Assembly: GCA_903918755.1 (NCBI GenBank)
Contig: CAIXFN010000050.1
Span: forward strand, 1 to 44,548
DNA: 44,548 nt
Origin: an uncultured Pedosphaera sp.
GTDB taxonomy: Bacteria > Verrucomicrobiota > Verrucomicrobiia > Limisphaerales > Pedosphaeraceae
Reading direction: 5' to 3'
Shown: piece after piece, positions 6,734 to 14,339 of the stretch
How the letters are laid out: the number at the start of each line of letters is the position of its first letter
How positions within the stretch are numbered: position 1 is the first letter of the stretch
Position numbers and translations under genes: made by a program
Notes under the pieces: generated by a model
What the model saw: the letters and a program-made list of their open reading frames with translations, nothing else
Databases searched by the model: none
Told to the model about the DNA's origin: nothing

Positions 6734-8332
6734 TCAGTGAGTGCCGATAACCGCTGATCCATTGCCATAAGTGGGTTCCTTGACCAGGCGGCAGGGGCGG
6801 TCGATGCGGCCGGTTTCTTTGTACGCGCCCGGGCCCAGGTGGACGACTCCATTGGTTCGCACATACGTGGTGGCGCTGAAAACCTGGGGCCAGGGATGGG
6901 TGGAACTGCCGTCCGCGGGCAGGGCGGTCGTGGCCGCGTTGGCCCACGCCACCGTGTAGGGCTGGCTGCTTTGCGCGGTCAAACGAAACCCGGACGTTTG
7001 CCCGCTGTTGATAAAGACATCGATCGTTTGACTGTTTGGCCCGGTACTCGCGGTGTAGTAAAAGCCGCCATTGACCGGGCTCACGGGGCTCAGCCAGCGT
7101 GCGCTGTAAACCGCCAGGCTGTGCAATTTCCAGCCCGGAGCGTTCCCCGAACCGTCGTTTGAGATCTGCACGGTTTGCAAATTGCCAAGGTCTTTGCTGG
7201 GAATGGTCACATGATCGACCGCACCCGCCTCCATGCGACCCCATTTGTTCGCATCTACTTGAATGCTCGCGGAGCCCTTATCTCCAATGAGGGTAAACGT
7301 CAGAATCGCGTCGGTGCCGGAATCGGTGTCCGAACTCGTGACCATTTCCAAGGCATACGCTTCGTTCTTTGGTTGAAAGGGATTATCCGTCGGTGCCGCC
7401 AGGCGAATATCCCGGCGCGTGCCGATGACGTGGTAAAGGTCGTTAATATATTGCGGACTAAAGGGCGGGTCGGTGACCGTCACCGCCGAGAACGCGTCGG
7501 GAATGATGCCATCCTCGCCTCCATCGATAATCTTGTTTTCATCCAGACCGTTGTCAAAGATATACAGGTAGGGCAACGCCTTCGGATTACCGGTCTTGGC
7601 TCGCAGGAAAGCTGCCTGATCCATGTCCTGCCAGTATTTGTTGGCGACCAAGGGGAATTCGGCTGCGGCGCCGCCATCGCCCACGGTGACGTTATTCAGA
7701 TAACCCCGGCCGGCGAAATAGAGGAGGACCCCGGCGGGATCGTTCTGTCCGTCCACCTGCACCCCCTCGGTTGGTCCCAGCTGGCTCAGAATGTTATCAA
7801 ACACCGCGCCGTCGTTGGTGCTGCCCACGCTGATCACAAAGGGGATGTTGACCCCATTGGTATTCAGGTGGGTGCGGATGGCGTTCAGAATCACCGGACC
7901 CAGGGCGGCTTTGGCGGCCGAAGTTTTGGTGTCAAAGGTGATCAACGCAATCTGTTGGTGCTGGAGCGCCAGTTGGTGCACTCCGTCCAGCCATTGGATG
8001 AAATGGGTGTCGCCGGAATTCCCATTGCGGAAGGGAACGCTGGAGTCCCAGTTTACCAGATAATCGATGGTATCCGGGAAGTCATCGCTGCCCCCGTCAT
8101 AGGCTTTGGTGATGTCTGGTTCGAGGGCGTTGGCGCCGGCGTTCAGTGCCGCCACCACATCCGCAATCGTGTTGGGATTGTGCGCCACGATGTAGAAGGG
8201 GCGGGGACTGGCGCCGTTGGCGTCCCCCGGTGGCCCCGCGCTCAGGCGCGGTTCGGCCAACAGGCCGGCCAGCAGTAAAATAGGGAGCCACGCTGGCCGC
8301 GGTGAAAAGGCAGGCATGTTGATGAATTTCAT
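6734..8332 (-). CDS. Exported sphingomyelinase-D/PLD-like phosphodiesterase with PLAT domain
   Basis: A 532-residue exported protein; the signal peptide lies in the first 31 residues (hydrophobic core LPILLLAGLLAE). Residues about 46-290 match the TIM-barrel of the sphingomyelinase-D/GDPD superfamily. Seen are YIVAHNPNTIADVV (His51, first catalytic His), GANALEPDI (Glu71, Asp73, metal ligands), LITFDTKT (Asp134) and the late motif DGGEDGIIPD. The second catalytic His of the SMase D toxins (YHG then a CDCGR-like loop) is not seen; the region reads DYLVNWDSSVPF. Residues about 325-417 form a PLAT/LH2 lipid-association domain, and a C-terminal strand domain follows. Likely substrates are phospho- or sphingolipids at the cell surface (inference). 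GTG at 8356 is an alternative start; the ATG at 8332 gives a better signal peptide. The gene follows the S74 protein gene after 27 bases. Confidence 0.8.
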   Translation of the reverse strand: MKFINMPAFSPRPAWLPILLLAGLLAEPRLSAGPPGDANGASPRPFYIVAHNPNTIADVVAALNAGANALEPDITKAYDGGSDDFPDTIDYLVNWDSSVPFRNGNSGDTHFIQWLDGVHQLALQHQQIALITFDTKTSAAKAALGPVILNAIRTHLNTNGVNIPFVISVGSTNDGAVFDNILSQLGPTEGVQVDGQNDPAGVLLYFAGRGYLNNVTVGDGGAAAEFPLVANKYWQDMDQAAFLRAKTGNPKALPYLYIFDNGLDENKIIDGGEDGIIPDAFSAVTVTDPPFSPQYINDLYHVIGTRRDIRLAAPTDNPFQPKNEAYALEMVTSSDTDSGTDAILTFTLIGDKGSASIQVDANKWGRMEAGAVDHVTIPSKDLGNLQTVQISNDGSGNAPGWKLHSLAVYSARWLSPVSPVNGGFYYTASTGPNSQTIDVFINSGQTSGFRLTAQSSQPYTVAWANAATTALPADGSSTHPWPQVFSATTYVRTNGVVHLGPGAYKETGRIDRPCRLVKEPTYGNGSAVIGTH

Positions 8333-8359
8333 GACGAGATCGCGGTTGGTAGGCACCGA

Positions 8360-9868
8360 TTAGCGCATGGAATTGGAACCCTTTTCGCGCACCGCCAGTA
8401 AGCGTTCGATGGCGGCGAGGCGGTCCGCCAGGGCCTGGTTTTCCGAGTGCAGGCGAGCCAACTCGGCTTCCTTTTCGTCCAGCTTTTGATTCAGTCCCTG
8501 GATGGCGGCCAGCGCCACCCCGTCCTCATCCACGCTCGTGATGTGCCGCTCATCCCGACCCAGCGCAAAAGCCTGGTGAAAATCCTGCGCCATGGGCCCG
8601 AGATGCCGGGCACCCGGCTCCGATTTATATTGCCAGCTGGTGATCGGCAGGTGCGTCACTTTTTCCAGTACGGCGCGCGGATCGACGGTCTCGAAAACCT
8701 CCTTGGCGTTGCGATCACTGGTGATGTTGACGGCCGTGCAGGTGATCTCGCCGGCCACATCGAGCTTCGTCGCGGGATTGACTTTGCCAATGCCCACGTT
8801 GCCGCTGAAACGGTCGATAAACAGCGCTGACACCGGGCCGCCGTACGGATAGCGGATGATATGCAATCCATTGGTATTCGGCCGCTCGTCGTCTTCGATA
8901 TTGAACCCGCCATTGTCGGCGAAGTGACGGAATTTGAGCCCGGCGCGGAAATTGTTCCCGCCCGCGGTTTTTATCGACAGATATTGATCGGCGAGCGTGT
9001 TCAAACTGCCGATTTGCAACTGATCAGTGGGCAGATTGTTTCCGATGCCAAGATTGCCGCCGGGGGCCAGATAAAGCCGAAAATCGGCGATGGCGGTTTC
9101 CACAAAATTCAACCCCCCGCCGATTCCCGTCAGATGCCATCGGTTGACCCCATCCGAGTCCTGAAAACCGAGATAATCCGAGTTCGCGCCGAGTCCGCCC
9201 ACGGTCAGCGGCATGAACGGATTGCCGGCGTGCATGCCGACCACTCCGGTAAAAGTATTCACCCCGGTGAACCTCTGGGTGGGGGCATCCAGCAACGCGA
9301 CGTTGGGGGGCACTTGCGCGGGCGCCAGCGGCCCGATGAGATTGGCGGCCAGGAGGTGGGTCAGCCCGCTGCCGTCGCCCGCGAAGGTGTTACCCGGGTT
9401 AACCAGGTTCACGGCACTCCCATAAGCTCCGCTGAGGCTGCCGGATGGCAGCGGTCCCTGCAGCCCGGAGGCATTGACGCCCGCGGCAAAGGTGGCATAT
9501 GGCACTGAAGTAAGCGCCTGGCGTGGCGTCAGAATCGTGAAGTCGTTGGTGGTCGAACCCGGGCGCGCGGCGATTTCCAGCCAGAGCGGGCTGCCATTAA
9601 AGACTCCCGGCCCAAAATCCAGCGTAACCGTAAACAGCCCATTGCTGAGGGCAAGGTTGTCTACCGCCTGGGGGGCTCCCACTGGATTGCCGCCGGTCGC
9701 GGCGCCATACAAGGTGAAAGTCAGGTCGCACCGACTGTTCGCCGGGGCTCCCGCTTCGTTCAGTTGGCCTTGATAGGTGAATGCCGTGCCTTGGCCAAGG
9801 GCCGGTGTGATCGTGGCGCCAAGACCGCACAGGACGGTCGCGCAAAGGATAAGAGGCAGTGTTTTCAT
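8360..9868 (-). CDS. Exported protein with S74 intramolecular-chaperone (tail-spike type) C-terminus
   Basis: A 502-residue protein with a signal peptide (MKTLPLILCATVLCGLG, cleavage near ALGQG). The N-terminal 130 residues carry the QGQLNEAGAPANSR...YDL-type module ending in LTPRQALTSVPYA that is common in exported verrucomicrobial proteins. A middle region of fibre-like repeats follows (GNVGIGKVNPATKLDVAGEI). The C-terminus is a peptidase S74 domain with the catalytic pair in SDRNAK (Ser384, Lys389), the conserved PMAQDFHQAF and VALAAIQGLNQKL, and a terminal coiled coil of about 40 residues. S74 domains trimerise phage fibres and then cut themselves off just before the Ser. Here the domain sits on an exported cellular protein and predicts a trimeric surface fibre. 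It is the first gene of the minus-strand set. Confidence 0.88.
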   Translation of the reverse strand: MKTLPLILCATVLCGLGATITPALGQGTAFTYQGQLNEAGAPANSRCDLTFTLYGAATGGNPVGAPQAVDNLALSNGLFTVTLDFGPGVFNGSPLWLEIAARPGSTTNDFTILTPRQALTSVPYATFAAGVNASGLQGPLPSGSLSGAYGSAVNLVNPGNTFAGDGSGLTHLLAANLIGPLAPAQVPPNVALLDAPTQRFTGVNTFTGVVGMHAGNPFMPLTVGGLGANSDYLGFQDSDGVNRWHLTGIGGGLNFVETAIADFRLYLAPGGNLGIGNNLPTDQLQIGSLNTLADQYLSIKTAGGNNFRAGLKFRHFADNGGFNIEDDERPNTNGLHIIRYPYGGPVSALFIDRFSGNVGIGKVNPATKLDVAGEITCTAVNITSDRNAKEVFETVDPRAVLEKVTHLPITSWQYKSEPGARHLGPMAQDFHQAFALGRDERHITSVDEDGVALAAIQGLNQKLDEKEAELARLHSENQALADRLAAIERLLAVREKGSNSMR

Positions 9869-10422
9869 GTTATTGTTTGCAACCGCGTCATGCGGAGTTG
9901 GCAGCATCCTTCCGCCGGATTCACCCGCATGTCGCGCTATGTCTTCATGGGGTTCTAACCCGAAATTATCCCCTCGGACCGCGGATTGAGAAAAAAATTT
10001 GCGAGCTTCGAGCCGGGAGACGAATTTGGCGTTGGTAGTGGAATCCGGGGGTAGGGGATCGGCGCACTTTTTGCGATGTGCCCGGATTCCGCTGGCCAGG
10101 GGCCCCCTGATTCCAATGACACGCTAATGAGATTTTGGCGTTGGCAAATTCCTCTCCTGATTGGCTTGGTTTTTGGCGAAGCTTTGAGTAAAACTACTCA
10201 CAGCGCTGAGTAATTCGTATGATCCGCCAAAGCATTCGCGATGGATTGTTGCAACGGCTTCAGAAAAAGCGCCGATTCCTCCGGGTTTTGGCTACCCCGC
10301 GTTTTACTCCAGATGCCAGTATCGACGTTGGGTCGAACTCCGTCCGCACCGGATGGCCAATTGAACCTCAGCTAAAGCTGGAGGATTGAAATACCGCGCT
10401 GACCTGCCTTTAACTCTCAGCC
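9869..10422. other. Divergent intergenic region with two inverted repeats
   Basis: Shared upstream region of the S74 set (minus) and the ankyrin gene (plus). GGAATCCGGG (10040-10049) is inverted at 10081-10090 (CCCGGATTCC) with a 31-base loop. CCTCAGCTAAAGCTGGAGG at 10366-10384 is a small palindromic REP-like sequence. No gene is supported; both promoters must lie here, but I cannot place them. Confidence 0.4.
10366..10384. repeat. Short REP-like palindrome
   Basis: CCTCAGCTAAAGCTGGAGG pairs CCTC-AGCT with AGCT-GGAGG around a minimal loop. Sequences of the form CTCC-AGCT-AA-AGCT-GGAG recur between genes in related bacteria, but copy number cannot be tested here. Confidence 0.35.
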
Positions 10423-11718
10423 ATGCCTCCCACTCCCCTCAAACCGTTGCCCTTGCGGTCCGGTCTCGACTGTTACGATGCCCAAGTCACCGCGCTGCTT
10501 GCAGCGTATCGAGTGGGTGATGCCGAAGCGCTGCGCCACATCCGGCAATACCATCCGCGGCTGCCCGGTCGGGCCGACACCAATGACCGTAACCCCGTCA
10601 CACCGTCTGACATCCGGCGGGCCGATGTCAGCCTCGATGACGCCCGCTGTATCGTGGCGCGCTGGCATGGATTTGCGGACTGGGGGAATCTGGCCTCCCA
10701 TGCCGCCGCGTTGGTGGAGGAAGACTCCCCGGTATTGGCTTTTGAAACCGCGGTCGAAGCCATTATCACGGGCGATGAATCGGTGCTGGCATCGTTGCTG
10801 CGCGAGACTCCCGAGTTGGTGAGGGAGCGTTCAACGCGGGCGCACCGCGCAACGTTGCTGCACTACGTGGCCGCCAACGGCGTCGAAGGTTATCGCCAGC
10901 GGACGCCGCCGAACGCGGTGGCAATTGCCAGACTGCTCATCGCCGCCGGAGCGGCGGTGGATGCGGACCTGGATTACGGCAGCGAAGGTCGCCGGATCTA
11001 CCCCGAACGCGTGGGATCGACCACCCTGGGCCTGGCTGCCACCAGTTTTCATCCGGCGGCGGCGGGCGTGCAGATCGCGCTACTGGAGTTGTTGCTGGAG
11101 GCCGGGGCGTCCGCGGACGGAATCCCGGGAGGCGGGAACCCCGTCATCGCCGCCTTGCATAATGGCCGTTGCGATGCGGCGGAGTTTCTCGCCCGTCGCG
11201 GGGCCAGGCTCGATCTGGAGTCGGCGGCCGGAACCGGGCGAATCGACCAGGTGCGGTCGTTTTTCTCGCCGGATGGCCAACTGACCTCGGCCGCCACTGA
11301 AAAGCAAATGGCGTTCGGTTTTATCTGGGCTTGCGAATATGGCCATGATGACGTCGTAGCGTTCCTGCTGCGGAGCGGCGTGTCGCCATTAGCCACGCCC
11401 CATGGCGAAACCGGCCTGCATTGGGCCAGCTATGGCGGACACGTCGAAATCGTTCGGATGCTGCTCCAACGAAAAGTTCCGCTCGACACCCGGGACATTC
11501 GATTTAATGCCACACCGCTAAAATGGGCACTCCACGGATGGTGCTATCCGCCACCCGAGGTCGAACCGGCGCGCAATTATTACGAAGTCGTGGAATTGCT
11601 GGTTTTCGCCGGGGCCCGGCTGAAATGTCCCGAGGACTTGGACCGTGGACAAATCACCAAGCTTCATGACGATCCCCGCATGCGCTCTGTGCTTGGATTC
11701 TCCGAACTTCTCAACTGA
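10423..11718 (+). CDS. Cytoplasmic ankyrin-repeat protein
   Basis: A 431-residue protein without signal peptide or membrane segment. After an N-terminal part of about 100 residues there are ankyrin-like units, for example ATLLHYVAANGVEG, AIARLLIAAGAAVDADL, IALLELLLEAGASADG, NPVIAALHNGRCDAAEFLA, DDVVAFLLRSGVSPLA and ETGLHWASYGGHVEIVRMLL. The unit from about residue 325 (GETGLHWASYGGHVEIV) is closest to consensus; others are degenerate. Ankyrin stacks bind protein partners; none can be named from this sequence. It is a single gene and converges on the nuclease gene. The ATG at 10423 is the first in the frame. Confidence 0.85.
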   Translation: MPPTPLKPLPLRSGLDCYDAQVTALLAAYRVGDAEALRHIRQYHPRLPGRADTNDRNPVTPSDIRRADVSLDDARCIVARWHGFADWGNLASHAAALVEEDSPVLAFETAVEAIITGDESVLASLLRETPELVRERSTRAHRATLLHYVAANGVEGYRQRTPPNAVAIARLLIAAGAAVDADLDYGSEGRRIYPERVGSTTLGLAATSFHPAAAGVQIALLELLLEAGASADGIPGGGNPVIAALHNGRCDAAEFLARRGARLDLESAAGTGRIDQVRSFFSPDGQLTSAATEKQMAFGFIWACEYGHDDVVAFLLRSGVSPLATPHGETGLHWASYGGHVEIVRMLLQRKVPLDTRDIRFNATPLKWALHGWCYPPPEVEPARNYYEVVELLVFAGARLKCPEDLDRGQITKLHDDPRMRSVLGFSELLN

Positions 11719-11773
11719 GCCGGCGGCGTCGGCGCACGGATGACTCAGAAATGGGCGCAATCACGCCGCAGTT

Positions 11774-12691
11774 CTATTTCAGGCAATGGGCCAGCTCGTC
11801 CGCCAGCCGGTGGCCCGCCAGGGCGGCCTGACGCTCGGCGACGATTTTCGCCTTGGCCGGGTAATCCGGGAGCAGGGGACGGGCGTTTTCCGGCGTGGTG
11901 CCAGGTTTCAATTTGCTGTGCCGGTAGGCTTCATCCAGGGCCAGGGCGCGGCCGGCGACACTCCACTGCCCGGGGGTGGTTTCGCGCTTGAGTTCGGCCA
12001 GACTGCGACGTGGATGTTCGGAACTGATACGGATCGCCTCGTTCACGGCGGCGCGGGGGTCGTGCCGGGTGCCCAAGAGCCCATCCCAAAAGCTGTGCAG
12101 CGGAATGGCGCGGTCTGCCGGTTTGATCCAGAACCGGTTTCCCCCTTCATCGCCCGCGGGAAATTCAGGGCTGAACAGCGAGGCGCAGTGGAGCGGTTGA
12201 TGCAGGTCGCCGGTCAGATGGATAAGCCAGGCGAGCGCCGCTGCCCGGGCGGCTGGTGCGGTCCGTCGGTCCGTGAGAGCTTTTTCGGATTCCGCGATTC
12301 CAGTCAGGATGTCGTCGCCGCCCGGCGACGCGGATTCGCGGCGGAAACGTGGCGCGCGCAACGGGTGGTTGATGTAGTGCCAGCGGGGGTGGTCGTACGC
12401 GCCGCCCTGGCGGCGGATTTCATCCGGCCATGCCGAGGCCCGCAGCACCAGATAAAGCGCAAGGTCCAAGCCCTGGCTATCGCGGGCAAAGTCACGCTGC
12501 CAGTCGCGATAATCGGGGTGGGCTTTCAGAATTTCGCTGACGTGCCGCTGGACCGCCGGGGAAAGTTCGCGCCAGGCCGCGGCGGCGATCACCATGTGGC
12601 CGTTGGCACTCCAGGCCTGCAGGGATGGCGCGGTCGCCAGTAGGAGACTGGCGGCGGTCAGGAGGCGGAAAAGGCAGGAAAATCGTGACAC
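11774..12691 (-). CDS. Exported S1/P1-family zinc nuclease
   Basis: A 305-residue protein with signal peptide (LLTAASLLLATAPSLQA). The mature protein begins with Trp27 in AWSANGHMVIA, as required because the N-terminal Trp and His32 bind zinc in this family. Further zinc-ligand motifs are AWPDEIR (Asp90), PRWHYIN (His105), LIHLTGDLHQPLH (His158, Asp162, His168) and PLHSFWD (His199, Asp203). All expected ligands are seen, so it should be an active trinuclear-zinc nuclease for single-stranded DNA/RNA and 3'-nucleotides outside the cytoplasm. A role in nucleic-acid scavenging or phosphate supply is inferred. It lies 173 bases downstream of another exported hydrolase-like gene on the same strand. 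Confidence 0.93.
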   Translation of the reverse strand: MSRFSCLFRLLTAASLLLATAPSLQAWSANGHMVIAAAAWRELSPAVQRHVSEILKAHPDYRDWQRDFARDSQGLDLALYLVLRASAWPDEIRRQGGAYDHPRWHYINHPLRAPRFRRESASPGGDDILTGIAESEKALTDRRTAPAARAAALAWLIHLTGDLHQPLHCASLFSPEFPAGDEGGNRFWIKPADRAIPLHSFWDGLLGTRHDPRAAVNEAIRISSEHPRRSLAELKRETTPGQWSVAGRALALDEAYRHSKLKPGTTPENARPLLPDYPAKAKIVAERQAALAGHRLADELAHCLK

Positions 12692-12864
12692 GGGAAAAGG
12701 GTGGCGAGATCGGTTGGCTTTTGGAAGCGCGAAAAATGCTTTGCCCAGGATGATTCCGTCTTCGCCGCCGATCCGGACAATTTGCTCAGGATGGATTCTT
12801 AGCGGGGCGGGGGAATGCCTGGTTATCGTGGGGAAATGGTTGGCCGGCTTGGGAGATCGCTGGG

Positions 12865-13941
12865 TCAGTGGGGAATTGATTTTTGGGTGGTGAACTGGCG
12901 GTGGTGACCCGTGGCGGGAATGCTAACTTCGTACGTGTGGGAGTCGGGCGCCACCGTGAGTTGGATGGCGTTGCCGGCGCAGTTTTTCTCCCGGTTTGCG
13001 ATGTACTCCGGGGCGGTATTGTTCTGGACGTCGGCGCGCAGGTTGCGGTGGATCTGGTAACGCGCTTGCAACCCAGGCAGCGCGGAGAGAGTGGCGCACG
13101 TTTCCGGTTCGCAGCCTTTTTGGGTGCCGTTGCTCATGATCGCCACGGCGGGTTGCAACGCGCGCAAAAGGAGCGGGTTGTTGCTCGCGGCCAGGCCGTG
13201 GTGGGTGACCTGATAAACGTCCACCGGGCCGACGAGATTGACCGGGCAGGCAAGCCGGGCCTCGACGTCCCAGGTGAGGTCGCCGGCGATGAACAGGCGG
13301 AAATCACCGTATTCCAGCAGCAGGACGAGGCTATTGGCGTTGTCGGAGGTGTCTTTCCCTTTGGTCCTGGCATTGGCGCAGTCAGCGGCGGGGACCAGGC
13401 TTGCCCCGGTTGGCGCGGCGATGAATTGCTGGTTGGCGCCAAGGCAACGCAGGGTGAGTTTCGGCGTTTGCTCCACCTGGCGCAGGGGGAGCGTGTCGCC
13501 GGCATGGATCTGGCGGCGCTCGGCAACCTTCATCTCCCGGTAGGGCTTGATCAGGAGCGGGAATCGGGTGTCGTTGGGGTTGCCGTCGGGGGCGGCGGTC
13601 GGCAGCCCCTTGTCATATACCACCCCCACGGGCAGGAGCTGCGCCACCTCCGGGATGCCGCCGAAGTGATCGGTGTGGAAGTGGGTGAGAACGAAGTAAT
13701 CGATCTTCTGCAAGCCCGCAGCCCGGGCCGCGGCTTGGATCCGCCCCGGATCACGGCCGCCGGCCGAGCCGGAGTCGATCAGGACGGATTCACCAGCCGG
13801 GGTGACGATGAGCGTGGCGGCGCCGCCTTCAACGTCCACCCAAAGAATGGAAAGCTTTGGGTCGGCGGCGCGTGCGATTCCCGGGAACGCCCCGAGCAGG
13901 AGGGCGGCAATCGTGGTGGAAAACAGGTGGAGGCGGTTCAT
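12865..13941 (-). CDS. Exported metallo-beta-lactamase-fold protein, ComEC-C-terminal-like
   Basis: A 358-residue protein. The signal peptide is MNRLHLFSTTIAALLLGAFP, with cleavage near ARAA. The metallo-beta-lactamase fold is clear: VDVEGGAATLIV, SVLIDSG, the zinc motif THFHTDHFGG (His87, His89, Asp91, His92), LFIAGDLTW and QVTHHG. The order fits the family related to the nuclease part of the DNA-uptake protein ComEC, but as a stand-alone exported enzyme. The late segment has four Cys (KGCEPETCATL and NCAGN with an earlier ADCANA), which could form disulfides outside the cytoplasm. Substrate is unknown; a nucleic acid or phosphoester is plausible given the nuclease gene next to it. Confidence 0.88.
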   Translation of the reverse strand: MNRLHLFSTTIAALLLGAFPGIARAADPKLSILWVDVEGGAATLIVTPAGESVLIDSGSAGGRDPGRIQAAARAAGLQKIDYFVLTHFHTDHFGGIPEVAQLLPVGVVYDKGLPTAAPDGNPNDTRFPLLIKPYREMKVAERRQIHAGDTLPLRQVEQTPKLTLRCLGANQQFIAAPTGASLVPAADCANARTKGKDTSDNANSLVLLLEYGDFRLFIAGDLTWDVEARLACPVNLVGPVDVYQVTHHGLAASNNPLLLRALQPAVAIMSNGTQKGCEPETCATLSALPGLQARYQIHRNLRADVQNNTAPEYIANREKNCAGNAIQLTVAPDSHTYEVSIPATGHHRQFTTQKSIPH

Positions 13942-14339
13942 AGCGTTTGCGAATGGCTGGCGTCAGGTTTGGTATGGCGAGATTTGTAAGCCGGGGAAGG
14001 GGGGGCGGCAACGGAAAAATTGGTGGATAAAGCCGCGTCTCAATTGCCGGAATGCCCTTGGATTTGGACCGGGGTTGCTGGCCCGCCGGACCCGGGCGAT
14101 ACCTTGGGAATTGTCCGGGGAAACGGCGACGGCAATTGTAAACAGAGGGTCGAGTTGGGGGCGCATACCTCGAAAGTAGTATGTCAGTTCGGGGATTTAA
14201 CATTGCCACGCGGCGAGACCGGCGCCAAATTCCCCTGGCGTGAAGCGCCACCGGTTCGGACTGGTGCGCGTGCCTGGCGATTCTTGTTATCAGCGGACGC
14301 GGGCGGGATGATCGGCAGTTGGCGGCAGTTATTTTGTTT
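13942..14339. other. Divergent upstream region of the giant-protein operon
   Basis: About 400 bases between the exported metallo-hydrolase (minus) and the giant gene (plus). It includes small hairpins (for example TGGCG-TGAAG-CGCCA near 14238-14252) and a CGGCAGTT-GG-CGGCAGTT direct repeat just before the start. I looked for a riboswitch or sigma-70 promoter and cannot support either. The operon promoter should lie here. Confidence 0.35.

Noticed and set aside
11719-11773. Intrinsic terminator between the convergent ankyrin and nuclease genes
   Set aside because: The stretch is GC-rich but shows no stable stem followed by a T-run on either strand.
14160-14339. Riboswitch or defined promoter before the giant gene
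   Set aside because: Small hairpins exist, but no known riboswitch core and no acceptable -35/-10 pair could be matched.
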